DNA from: Mactromeris polynyma
Taxonomy: Eukaryota; Mollusca; Bivalvia; Venerida; Mactridae
DNA length: 64,000 nt
Direction: 5' to 3'
Assembly: GCA_032209605.1 (NCBI GenBank)
Contig: JASFXZ010000009.1
Span: forward strand, 19,703,553 to 19,767,552
In this document: positions 1-8,936 of the stretch, piece after piece
How positions within the stretch are numbered: position 1 is the stretch's first letter
Layout of the letters: the number at the start of each line of letters is the position of its first letter
The notes under the pieces: generated by a model
Database searches by the model: none
Seen by the model: the letters and a program-made list of their open reading frames with translations, nothing else
Told to the model about the DNA's origin: nothing
Program-made: the position numbers and the translations under genes

Positions 1-1487
1 CTCCACCCACAATGTTTGAGGTGTATAGAAGCAACTCATATTGTTCTTTGTTACCAGACAAAGACATCCACCATGAAAAAGGAAAAATAATTTTGTCACG
101 CCCAATGTTGTTGGGTAGGCCTTTTGCCAAACAATTTCTACGAGTGGTCCTAAAGACGGCTTTTGCCAAACAATTTCTACGATTGGTCCTAAAGACGGCG
201 GACACCACACATAAAAACATATTCAGATGTCACAGTACGGACTTAATCACAATAAGGGGAGAAGATGTGTAAGGGGCCAGGTATCTCACCCTGTAAGCGA
301 AAGACTCCGGGTTTGAGTCCCAGTCAGGCTGCACATTGCTTGGACAGTCTAAGACGCAGTCACGCTTGCTTTGTAAATTAGATGTTAAATTTGAGGAAGA
401 ATTTCCAGTTTCGCAGGGGTGTATGTCAAGGTATGCACATTTTTCTCACCCTCAACATGTGACACAGATAATTTGTGATACAATAACATTATCTTTGTTT
501 GCTGGGGAATAAAAATGTGAAACAGTTTTTTGAACAAGGACTTTCAGTGGTACAGGAATGTCTTGAGAGTTGTTAAGAACCATTGACAGTATTGGTAAGC
601 AAAGAAGAAATGCATAGCTCACACTTCTTATCTAAACCAACATTTCAAACGACTCCTTTCTATTGCAATGAAAACATGATTTTAACATGATTTTATAATT
701 TTTCATGTCGTTATTTTTCATTTGAACAATTAGATTTTAATATATTTTGATAATATTGAAAAGAAAACACCTTTATTTCAAAGACTACTTATATTTTTAT
801 ATAAGACAACAATGTATAATCAGTCAGGACGTGGTGTAATATTATCTTGTGTATAATCTTGGGGTACAAAATATGTAAATGCATGAAATTCAAATCAATG
901 ACAAATTCATTAGAACAACATTTGTTGCCTAGACAAAGTCTTTGTATTGATATACATACCACAGTGACTTAATTACTTCATAATCAATTTAAATAGATGA
1001 ATATTATACATTCCCTCATTTCAAATTTATGATTCAAATAATTGCATTGTGAAATGTATTGAAAATGCATAACTCGGCAGAATGGGCCAACAGACACTGC
1101 TTTTATGCAGTTAATGCGTAAAATTCACGATCATATTTCAGATTTATTTTGTAATGCGTCTGTAACAGGAACAGAAAACAATACAATGAGCTGTAATGTA
1201 AACCTGCATGTGGTGATAACTTGAACTTCTAAAACAGATCCACATCAATTATGCCAGTAAAATCTGATATCCAACGAGACTGAGGCTGAAATTCTTCGGT
1301 ACATCTAAATTAAGAGTGATCCATTTCAGAGCACTGAAGTGCTTGTGACTATTTCAATTTCGGAATATGCCTATGGGTTGATGTAACCACTAGACTGTGT
1401 TAATGCTGTAACAGTAGACCTATCACAGCAAGGGGAATATTATATGTACCAACCAATGTAAATCTTTTTATTTGTAGTTATAAACAT
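1..1487. other. Non-coding left flank
   Basis: No convincing coding region was seen. The one short open frame near the left edge has no recognisable domain. A 25-bp segment containing ttttgccaaacaatttctac is repeated in tandem around 121-198. A possible tRNA-like B box lies at about 313-325. The rest is AT-rich single-copy-looking DNA. Confidence 0.6.
255..345 (+). mobile_element. Possible tRNA-derived SINE head
   Basis: The string gggtttgagtccc fits a polymerase III B box, and a vaguely tRNA-like stretch lies 5' of it. I could not draw a full cloverleaf or see target-site duplications, so this is a weak call. Confidence 0.25.
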
Positions 1488-1725
1488 TGCAACTATGCAC
1501 CATAAATGCATGTATTAGCACATTATAACTTATAATGCACCATATATGCATGCAGTAGCACATTATAACTATGCACCATATATGCATGCAGTAGCACATT
1601 ATAACTATGCACCATATATGCATGCAGTAGCACATTATAACTATGCACCATATATGCATGCAGTAGCACATTATAGCTATGCACCATATATGCATGCAGT
1701 AGCACATTATAACTATGCACCATAT
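1488..1725. repeat. 36-bp satellite, left block
   Basis: About 6.5 tandem copies of a 36-bp unit containing atgcaccatatatgcatgc and gtagcacattataact. The first copies are diverged and the later ones nearly identical. The unit is a multiple of three without stops in several frames, so it creates spurious open frames on both strands. The same unit resumes at 8479 on the far side of the Ngaro element. Confidence 0.95.
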
Positions 1726-1794
1726 AAGGCCGTCACGTGACTTTCAGCCTTTCCGTTTCCGCTGCAATATCTAGCAGTCGACATAATAAATTTT
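1726..1794 (+). repeat. Split direct repeat A1 (left end of Ngaro)
   Basis: 69 bp beginning aaggccgtcacgtgac and ending in aataaatttt. It is identical by eye to 7111-7179. It forms the junction with the 36-bp satellite on the left and precedes the first ORF by 36 bp. Confidence 0.9.
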
Positions 1795-1830
1795 CAAGTA
1801 AAAATCGTCTGCATCAGCTTAAAAGAAACG

Positions 1831-2862
1831 ATGCCAGGTCGCGGTAGAGCCGCAAAACGTAAGCGTACGACGACGGCGCCAAGGCAGAAACAAAGAGTTA
1901 GAGTGGCAGTAAACCAGGCCGCAGAGGATATTGAAATCGTTAGACTCGACGAGGTTGGGGATAACAACGAGACAGGATCAGGTGATTCATTTATTGATTT
2001 TGCGTCATCTATGACTCCAAACGTTAGATCAGATTTTAGGAATGCATTTCCGATCGCTAATACCCCCGTCAATAACTTGGGGACAGATTCTGAGACGGAA
2101 ATTTTAAGATGCGAAGGGGACGACCTGTCTGCTCACATCCCCGAGCAAATCTGCCAAAAGATATGGCAACATAATTATATAAACATAGCTTGCTTGCTGA
2201 AGGGCAGTATTGAGTTAAATGCAATGTTTGAAACGGGGGGGCTAGTAACCATGAATGACAAGGGTCAGTTAGAGACTAGGGCAAGGCAATTTAGAGACAA
2301 AGTGTCATGCATTGAAAAGTGGACCGACGCCTTCCTAATATTTGTTAGTATTTATATTAGGAGATTCCCCTCCAAGGCCCAAGAACTCGTGCAATATATG
2401 TCAATTATAAGAGAAGCAGCAAGTCACCAAACAGGCTTTGCCTGGCGGTCCTACGACGAGCAATTTAGGCTTCGTCAGGCCTTGGGTGTACAAGCCTGGG
2501 ACAAGATCAATGCAGGACTGTGGCTGCGCATTATGTCTTCTTCCAGGGAAACAAATTCAATCCAGGGAAGTAGCTACGGGTCTGTATCGCGCACCCAGCC
2601 TAATGCCCAAAGGCATTGCCTGGCCTTTAATAATGGTTTGTGTTCTTGGTTTAGGTGTAGGTATGCCCATATTTGTGCAGCCTGCGATTCGCCCTACCAC
2701 GGTCGTAACCAATGTCCCAGTAAGGAGGGGACCGGCCAGGGGTCCACACCGGCTGGTCCCTTTCGGGGCCACAGTGGTAATAGATTTTTCAGGGGACACC
2801 GATTCCAGGGCCAGAGGCCCTTCTCATCACGAGGGGTTACTCGCGGGGCCCGTTACAATTAA
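1831..2862 (+). CDS. Gag-like ORF1 with CCCH finger and CCHC zinc knuckle
   Basis: 343 codons from a clear ATG 36 bp after repeat A1. The N-terminus is very basic (many Arg and Lys in residues 1-30), which could bind nucleic acid or act as a nuclear localisation signal. Residues 263-280 read C-x7-C-x4-C-x3-H, a CCCH-type finger. Residues 282-295 read C-x2-C-x4-H-x4-C, the classical retroviral-type zinc knuckle. The C-terminus is rich in Gly, Arg and Phe. By position and fingers this is the structural nucleocapsid-like protein of the element. The last 425 bp overlap the next open frame. The central region (residues 90-230) has no motif I recognise. Confidence 0.85.
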   Translation: MPGRGRAAKRKRTTTAPRQKQRVRVAVNQAAEDIEIVRLDEVGDNNETGSGDSFIDFASSMTPNVRSDFRNAFPIANTPVNNLGTDSETEILRCEGDDLSAHIPEQICQKIWQHNYINIACLLKGSIELNAMFETGGLVTMNDKGQLETRARQFRDKVSCIEKWTDAFLIFVSIYIRRFPSKAQELVQYMSIIREAASHQTGFAWRSYDEQFRLRQALGVQAWDKINAGLWLRIMSSSRETNSIQGSSYGSVSRTQPNAQRHCLAFNNGLCSWFRCRYAHICAACDSPYHGRNQCPSKEGTGQGSTPAGPFRGHSGNRFFRGHRFQGQRPFSSRGVTRGARYN

Positions 2863-4489
2863 CAGGCATTCAGGCGAGAAGCACACTTCATTGGCCCACT
2901 CCCCTATAGATGTTAAGACTCTTGAAATTGAATTAAAAGATTACAATAATAAGGATGCGGAAATAATTTTGAACGGTTTTAAATATGGTTTTCATTTGAA
3001 TTACTCAGGGCCCCGGGAAGCAACTGACTGTAAAAACTTAAAATCTATTTGTGGCAGATCGGAGATTGTAATGCATAAGCTTAAAAAAGAAATTGAGGCT
3101 GGTAGAGTAGCAGGGCCTTTCAAAGTTAGACCGTTGCCAAATTTACGAGTATCCCCAATAGGACTAGTGCCCAAGAAATTGCCTGGTGATTTCCGGCTAA
3201 TACAACACTTGTCGTACCCATCTGGTAATTCTGTAAACGATTTTATTGATGAGGAATTTTGTTCAGTCCAATATACAAATTTTGATCAGGCCATTAACAT
3301 GATTCAAGAGCTAGGTAAGGGGGCATTGTTGTTTAAAGTTGACATTAAGAGCGCGTTTCGCTTGCTGCCCATTCATCCAGAGGATTTTGAGTTATTGGGC
3401 TTTACATTTGAAGACAAATTTTATTTTGACAAATGCCTTCCTTTCGGTTGTAGTATTTCTTGTAGCCTGTTCGAAAAGTTTTCTTCATTTCTTGAGTTTT
3501 TGGTACGGAAAAAGGCACATTCAAAGCATTTGTTACATTACTTAGACGACTTTTTGGGTGGCGGCAAGGCCGGTTCAGATGCATGTCAAAAGCTAATGAA
3601 AACTTTTATCCGATGTATGACAAGTCTGAAGGTCCCTCTGGCGGATGAAAAAACCGAAGGGCCTGTCGAAGTAATTTGTTTTTTAGGACTTGAAATCGAT
3701 ACAATTGAAATGGTAGTACGGATGCCAATAGTCAAAGTTAGGGAAGCAATTTGTAAGATAGATCATATGCTTTCTTCCACACGTGTCACGCTTCGAGAGA
3801 TGCAGTCTTTAATAGGCTTACTCAATTTTGCTTGCAGGGCGGTGGTGCCGGGGAGGCCATTTTGTCGTCGCTTAATTGACGCAATTTGTGGCTTGTCTAA
3901 ACCGCACCACCATTTGCGAGTAACGGGGTCCATAAAAGCTGATTTAACCATGTGGCTGACATTTTTGAAGGAGTTCAATGGGGTGTCAGTTTTTTATAAT
4001 TCATTCTGGTCTGATAACGACAGGTTACACCTATTTTCAGACAGCGCGGGGGGAGCCGGTTTTGGTTTCGGAATATATTTCAAGGGACAATGGGCACATG
4101 GCAAATGGCCTGATGAATGGCATCGGTTAGGCATTACTAACGACATAACACTATTGGAAATCTTTCCAATATTTGTAGCATTAAAAATTTGGGGCAAAAG
4201 ATTGAGAGCTACGCGACTTTGTTTTAATTGTGACAATAGGGCAGTAGTGGATATAGTTAATTCTATGACATCAAAAAACAAATGGGTAATGGTTGTGCTG
4301 AGGCTGATGACCCTTCTTTGCTTAAAACATAGCGTGGTTATTAAAACAAAACATGTGGCTGGTAAATTGAACGGTATTTGTGACGCATTATCTCGTTTAC
4401 AGTTACAGAGGTTTCGTCAATTGGCTCCCGAGGCAGACCCAGACCCACAGCCCGTCCCGCCAGAAGTGTGGGCCATATTCAAAGGGTAG
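2438..4489 (+). CDS. Reverse transcriptase / RNase H ORF of Ngaro
   Basis: Open in a frame +1 relative to Gag. Residues below are numbered from 2438. Reverse transcriptase: the first catalytic Asp is in the VDIKSAFR motif (Asp302, codon 3341) and the YLDD box is at 368-371 (3539-3550). RNase H follows with a complete acidic set: Asp535 (SDSAGG), Glu574 (LLEIFP), Asp599 (CDNRAV) and Asp649 (CDALSR). There is no ATG between 2438 and about 3071, so the 2438-2862 part is probably just a shadow of Gag. Expression likely depends on frameshift, splicing or another non-standard start. It synthesises cDNA from the element RNA and removes the RNA strand. It ends 22 bp inside the recombinase frame. Confidence 0.92.
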   Translation: MPGGPTTSNLGFVRPWVYKPGTRSMQDCGCALCLLPGKQIQSREVATGLYRAPSLMPKGIAWPLIMVCVLGLGVGMPIFVQPAIRPTTVVTNVPVRRGPARGPHRLVPFGATVVIDFSGDTDSRARGPSHHEGLLAGPVTINRHSGEKHTSLAHSPIDVKTLEIELKDYNNKDAEIILNGFKYGFHLNYSGPREATDCKNLKSICGRSEIVMHKLKKEIEAGRVAGPFKVRPLPNLRVSPIGLVPKKLPGDFRLIQHLSYPSGNSVNDFIDEEFCSVQYTNFDQAINMIQELGKGALLFKVDIKSAFRLLPIHPEDFELLGFTFEDKFYFDKCLPFGCSISCSLFEKFSSFLEFLVRKKAHSKHLLHYLDDFLGGGKAGSDACQKLMKTFIRCMTSLKVPLADEKTEGPVEVICFLGLEIDTIEMVVRMPIVKVREAICKIDHMLSSTRVTLREMQSLIGLLNFACRAVVPGRPFCRRLIDAICGLSKPHHHLRVTGSIKADLTMWLTFLKEFNGVSVFYNSFWSDNDRLHLFSDSAGGAGFGFGIYFKGQWAHGKWPDEWHRLGITNDITLLEIFPIFVALKIWGKRLRATRLCFNCDNRAVVDIVNSMTSKNKWVMVVLRLMTLLCLKHSVVIKTKHVAGKLNGICDALSRLQLQRFRQLAPEADPDPQPVPPEVWAIFKG

Positions 4490-5349
4490 CACAAGACTTG
4501 GTAGACGCTAGTATTTCTGAAAACACTAAAAAATCATATAGAACGTCACTTAGGGTTTTTCAAAAATTCAGGGAGGACAATAGCTTAGAGAGCAATTGGC
4601 CTATAACTAGAGAGCATGCAGTGTTTTTTGTCGCAGATTGTTTTGATAAGGGCTACGCGGCAGCCACTATTTCTACTTACATTTCTGGCATAAGCTTTTA
4701 TCAAAAATTACATGACTGGAATGATCCATTTTGTTCCTTTATCATCAGTAAAATGCTAGAAGGTTGTAGGAGAGTTCGCCCAGCAAACGACCAAAGGGCA
4801 CCAATCACCCATAATATTTTCAGAAGATTGTTGCCAGTACTTGATAACATTTGTTATTCATTTTATGAAGCATTATTATTCAAAGCATCCTTTCACTTAG
4901 CATACTATGGTCTGCTAAGAATAAGCGAAGTAGTAGCTCTTTCGGTCACAGATTTATTAATGGAGCCTAAAAACAATGCTATACAAGTTACTATCGCCAA
5001 ATCAAAAACATCGCAAAAGCCAGTGACACTCAGGATACCTAAGCAGTATGTAGCTGCTGTTTGCCCAGTCAGAGCACTGTTCACTTACTTAAAGAGGCAC
5101 CCAACACATTTGGGTCTATTGCTCGTCCATGGTAATGGTAATTGTCTCACCAGGTCTCAGTTCTCGGCGGTCCTTCGTAAGGCAATAGGTGCAATTGGTC
5201 TGTCTCACTATACATTTAGAACGCATAGTTTTCGCATAGGTAGGGCTACCGAGCTAGCAATGCAGGGCTACCCCGACGAGACTATAAAGCATATGGGGCG
5301 TTGGCAGTCAGCCGCCTTTAAATCATACATCAGGCAGGGTAACGCATAG
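4468..5349 (+). CDS. Tyrosine recombinase of Ngaro
   Basis: About 293 codons, in a frame -1 relative to the RT ORF and overlapping it by 22 bp. The first codon here is GTG at the overlap. The first in-frame ATG is near 4752, inside the domain, so a frameshift or spliced product is more likely than a free start. The catalytic set is complete: Arg151 (GLLRISE, codon 4918), His253 and Arg256 (HSFR, codons 5224 and 5233), Trp279 (GRW, codon 5302) and Tyr287 (codon 5326). This is the R-H-x-x-R-H/W-Y signature of phage-integrase-fold recombinases. The SAM-like N-terminal region (residues 8-100) is also present. It would insert the circular cDNA by strand exchange at a Tyr-DNA intermediate, normally without target duplication. 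Confidence 0.92.
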   Translation: MGHIQRVAQDLVDASISENTKKSYRTSLRVFQKFREDNSLESNWPITREHAVFFVADCFDKGYAAATISTYISGISFYQKLHDWNDPFCSFIISKMLEGCRRVRPANDQRAPITHNIFRRLLPVLDNICYSFYEALLFKASFHLAYYGLLRISEVVALSVTDLLMEPKNNAIQVTIAKSKTSQKPVTLRIPKQYVAAVCPVRALFTYLKRHPTHLGLLLVHGNGNCLTRSQFSAVLRKAIGAIGLSHYTFRTHSFRIGRATELAMQGYPDETIKHMGRWQSAAFKSYIRQGNA

Positions 5350-5435
5350 CTTAACGGTTTGTTTAATTGGGTTTAAAGTCTCACCAACAGATTTTGTTTG
5401 GTTCTCAACCCCTGGAAATATTTGTAACTAGTTGT

Positions 5436-5447
5436 GATATTTTGTAG
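5436..5447 (+). other. Possible 3' splice acceptor before the hydrolase ORF
   Basis: The stretch gatattttgtag is a T-rich run ending in AG, placed just after the last in-frame stop (5435-5437) upstream of the SGNH ORF. It would let the ORF join an upstream exon in frame and keep the GDS motif. No transcript evidence is available here. Confidence 0.3.
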
Positions 5448-6043
5448 GAAGAAGTATTTGGTGTCTGGGGGACTCAATAATAAGACGGGCGGGGGAGCGT
5501 GCTTCTGCTACCGGTCGAGACCACCTAGGCCTAGAGGGATTCAATGTTACATGGATGGGGAAAGGCGGCATGAGGTGGGGTGAACTGCTTAGCCTTGTTC
5601 AGTTGCAGCAAATGTTCCACAGGCCACCAGAGTTCCTGCTCATCAATTTAGGGGGTAATGACCTCGCATATACTGACTTAGCCCATTTGAGATGCAGCAT
5701 CAAAAGTGATATTGCCTATATAGCTGGCGTCTTTACCCACGCCCATTTAATCTGGTTGGACATTCTCCCACGTCTTAGCTGGCGGGGTGGCCAAGGCCCC
5801 AATGCTACAAAAAACATTGACCTGAAGCGCAAGAGGGTCAACCGGGCTGGGCGTCAGGCTGTCTGTGAGACTGGGAGAGGTCATTTTATTGTGTCAAATA
5901 TAGATGGGTCAACCCCGGGTTTTTATGCAAATGACGGTACCCATTTGTCTGCAGTTGGGGAGGACATGCTTCTCTTATCTATTCAGGAAGCTGTGTCCTC
6001 TTTTATTCGTAATCCTGAACTTGTCAAATATGCCGAGAACTGA
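5438..6043 (+). CDS. SGNH/GDSL-hydrolase-like ORF of Ngaro
   Basis: Open from 5438, with the first ATG at 5555 (162 codons from there). The conserved SGNH blocks are visible. Block I GDS has its Ser codon at 5474-5476, lying upstream of the first ATG. Block III is GGND at 5651-5662. Block V is DGTH, with Asp at 5933 and His at 5942. A full Ser-Asp-His triad plus the oxyanion Gly/Asn is therefore encoded only if translation starts before the ATG, for instance by splicing or stop read-through. The frame is +1 relative to the recombinase and starts 88 bp after its stop. SGNH hydrolases cleave ester bonds. Their role in Ngaro is unknown, and the lipid or acetyl-ester substrate cannot be told from sequence. 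Confidence 0.85.
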   Translation, partial: YFVGRSIWCLGDSIIRRAGERASATGRDHLGLEGFNVTWMGKGGMRWGELLSLVQLQQMFHRPPEFLLINLGGNDLAYTDLAHLRCSIKSDIAYIAGVFTHAHLIWLDILPRLSWRGGQGPNATKNIDLKRKRVNRAGRQAVCETGRGHFIVSNIDGSTPGFYANDGTHLSAVGEDMLLLSIQEAVSSFIRNPELVKYAEN

Positions 6044-6096
6044 GTCTAGAATTTTGGTGGACAAAGGCCGTAACAGTAGTCAAGGCCTTTGCTGTG

Positions 6097-6971
6097 GCGG
6101 AAAATTCTAGGCGGCAGTATCCCAGACCTAATTTTAACTATAAATACACTAATGTCTAACCTAAGGTAACACCTAGCTGGACTGTCAATTTGCATGTCCA
6201 CTCACATTTACCTCCCTTGTCTAAGGTCACACACCTAGCTCGGGGGTTTTTTGTCGAGTGTGATACAATCACCATTTCTCAAATTCAAATTATTCACATG
6301 TAGGGCATCGGGTGAAGCCCTTAGAGCCATTATAGGCTAGGTTTCCCGCGCACCTCACATTTTGCTATACATTTCTGGCGTGCTTTGAGATGGTGATTCT
6401 AGTAGTAGGCGCCCCGCTCTTAAATGTAACTTGTGGTAACTAAAGGCTAAATGGCCGCGTTTTGTATTTAAAGGCCAAATGGCCGCGTTATATGATTAAA
6501 GGCCAAATGGCCGCGTTATATGATTAAAGGCCAAATGGCCGCCTTATATGGTGAAAGGCAAAATGGCCGCGTTATATGATTAAAGGCCAAATGGCCGCGT
6601 TAACCTAATCAATGGCCGAATGGCCGCGTTATATATTTAAAGGCCCAACGGCCGCGATAGTCTGGAATTATATTGTCCACATGGACGCAATATTTAGTAA
6701 ATGCGTAAGGGGCTTTAAGGTTGTCTGGGATCTGCCGCTTGGAATTCTTCCATCTTCTTCAATGGTACCACCTTGAAGATGCATTAAGCATTGTGATCAG
6801 TGTTTTCCACAATTATATCTATGATGACGATGTTTCTATATGCTAATTATAAGTAGTTAAAGATATCTATGGTGTTTGTTATTTCCTGTGATTTTATTAT
6901 GTAGTCTGGCATTATTCATGCAATGCATTTGGCGTTAAATGCATTGTTCGGTTTCGATGTCATAAAATAAT
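6097..6971 (+). repeat. Split direct repeat B1 of Ngaro
   Basis: 875 bp from gcggaaaattctaggcggc to cataaaataat. It matches 7604-8478 at a constant offset of 1507 with no difference noticed by eye. It starts 53 bp after the hydrolase stop codon and probably holds the 3' UTR and control sequences. Confidence 0.9.
6441..6662 (+). repeat. 28-bp GGCCAAATGGCC tandem repeats inside B1
   Basis: Seven to eight copies of a roughly 28-bp unit built around aaaggccaaatggccgcg followed by ttatatga. The ggccaaatggcc core is an imperfect palindrome, so each unit can form a small stem. The same block recurs in B2 at about 7948-8169. Confidence 0.9.
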
Positions 6972-7110
6972 ACTAATTATGTCCTTTAACATAATTGCTT
7001 TTATTTTTGCTTCGAAACCGGGGGCGAAAATATTTGAGTACGATGCGTACACGGGTCGAAAATATAAGGGTACGATGTGGGAAAAAACGGAAGTTGATAT
7101 TTCGTAGGTC
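6972..7110 (+). other. Spacer between B1 and A2
   Basis: 139 bp found only once, with cgaaaccgggggcg and two related pieces around acgggtcgaaaatata. In textbook Ngaro/PAT elements B1 and A2 are close together, so this gap is unusual. Confidence 0.7.
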
Positions 7111-7179
7111 AAGGCCGTCACGTGACTTTCAGCCTTTCCGTTTCCGCTGCAATATCTAGCAGTCGACATAATAAATTTT
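7111..7179 (+). repeat. Split direct repeat A2 of Ngaro
   Basis: Identical by eye to A1 at 1726-1794 over 69 bp. The flanks differ on both sides: c before and acccaccc after, against t before and caagtaaa after in A1. Confidence 0.9.
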
Positions 7180-7603
7180 ACCCACCCACCTCCCTTAAAA
7201 CTAATTTGGGAGTTTATTTTATAACAATATTGTTAGAATCTAACATGTTAGTGATGACATAGTTCAAGTGCAAAGATACTTCCAGGCTGTTATTATGTAT
7301 TTTCAGTTCATCTGTGTAGATGTTGTTTGGTTGCGAATGATACTGACATATGCAGCTAACAGATCGGTAATACAATCTACTACGTGTAATACCTCATACC
7401 CTGGAAGCATCACCAATCTCTGGTACAAGACGTAGCAGCTGTCAAGAATTGGCCCTCGTGAATCAAATTTTTAGACTTTCTGTGATCTGGTGACAATTAC
7501 ATTAACATTTTTAGTGTGAAGAAGGGACCGCTGTTAATGGATTATTTAGACTTTACGTGTTCTAGCGATAGCTATAATTATATTGACAATTTATTGTCGC
7601 AAT
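7180..7603 (+). other. Spacer between A2 and B2
   Basis: 424 bp, unique in the window, with no ORF and no clear motif. A short hairpin gacaatttattgtc lies just before B2 (about 7584-7597). Confidence 0.6.
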
Positions 7604-8478
7604 GCGGAAAATTCTAGGCGGCAGTATCCCAGACCTAATTTTAACTATAAATACACTAATGTCTAACCTAAGGTAACACCTAGCTGGACTGTCAATTTGC
7701 ATGTCCACTCACATTTACCTCCCTTGTCTAAGGTCACACACCTAGCTCGGGGGTTTTTTGTCGAGTGTGATACAATCACCATTTCTCAAATTCAAATTAT
7801 TCACATGTAGGGCATCGGGTGAAGCCCTTAGAGCCATTATAGGCTAGGTTTCCCGCGCACCTCACATTTTGCTATACATTTCTGGCGTGCTTTGAGATGG
7901 TGATTCTAGTAGTAGGCGCCCCGCTCTTAAATGTAACTTGTGGTAACTAAAGGCTAAATGGCCGCGTTTTGTATTTAAAGGCCAAATGGCCGCGTTATAT
8001 GATTAAAGGCCAAATGGCCGCGTTATATGATTAAAGGCCAAATGGCCGCCTTATATGGTGAAAGGCAAAATGGCCGCGTTATATGATTAAAGGCCAAATG
8101 GCCGCGTTAACCTAATCAATGGCCGAATGGCCGCGTTATATATTTAAAGGCCCAACGGCCGCGATAGTCTGGAATTATATTGTCCACATGGACGCAATAT
8201 TTAGTAAATGCGTAAGGGGCTTTAAGGTTGTCTGGGATCTGCCGCTTGGAATTCTTCCATCTTCTTCAATGGTACCACCTTGAAGATGCATTAAGCATTG
8301 TGATCAGTGTTTTCCACAATTATATCTATGATGACGATGTTTCTATATGCTAATTATAAGTAGTTAAAGATATCTATGGTGTTTGTTATTTCCTGTGATT
8401 TTATTATGTAGTCTGGCATTATTCATGCAATGCATTTGGCGTTAAATGCATTGTTCGGTTTCGATGTCATAAAATAAT
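7604..8478 (+). repeat. Split direct repeat B2 (right end of Ngaro)
   Basis: Copy of B1 at offset 1507, including the 28-bp repeat block at about 7948-8169. Its last bases, cataaaataat, abut the resumed 36-bp satellite, which fixes the right end of the element. Confidence 0.9.
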
Positions 8479-8936
8479 GCACCATATATGCATGCAGTAG
8501 CACATTATAACTATGCACCATATATGCATGCAGTAGCACATTATAACTATGCACCATATATGCATGCAGTAGCACATTATAACTATGCACCATATATGCA
8601 TGCAGTAGCACATTATAGCTATGCACCATATATGCATGCAGTAGCACATTATAACTATGCACCATATATGCATGCAGTAGCACATTATAACTATGCACCA
8701 TATATGCATGCAGTAGCACATTATAGCTATGCACCATATATGCATGCAGTAGCACATTATAGCTATGCACCATATATGCATGCAGTAGCACATTATAACT
8801 ATGCACCATATATGCATGCAGTAGCACATTATAACTAGGCACCATATAGCATGCAGTAGCACATTATAACTATGCACCATATATGCATGCAGTAGCACAT
8901 TATAACTATGCACCATATATGCATGCAGTAGCACAT
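8479..8936. repeat. 36-bp satellite, right block
   Basis: About 12.7 copies of the same 36-bp unit as 1488-1725, with rare variants (an aac/agc change and one unit shortened near 8839-8850). It resumes at gcaccatat, the same phase in which the left block ended (gcaccatat at 1717-1725). Confidence 0.95.

Larger units (their letters stand above)
1726..8478 (+). mobile_element. Ngaro-like tyrosine-recombinase retrotransposon, apparently intact
   Basis: About 6.75 kb. In order: A1 repeat, Gag-like ORF with zinc fingers, RT/RNase H ORF, tyrosine recombinase ORF, SGNH-hydrolase-like ORF, B1 repeat, A2 repeat, B2 repeat. Ngaro and PAT elements of the DIRS order are known to have split direct repeats (A1-body-B1-A2-B2), a tyrosine recombinase instead of a DDE integrase, and no adenine methyltransferase domain; some animal Ngaro elements carry an SGNH hydrolase ORF. 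All of these are seen here. No stop or frameshift interrupts the catalytic domains. The repeat pairs look identical, which suggests a recent insertion. Replication is expected to run through a circular cDNA inserted by the recombinase; that part is family knowledge, not seen here. Confidence 0.9.

Noticed and set aside
2438..2862. N-terminal part of the RT frame as real protein
   Set aside because: It fully overlaps Gag, including its zinc fingers, starts without ATG and has no RT-like motif. It is probably a shadow, though a fused product cannot be excluded.
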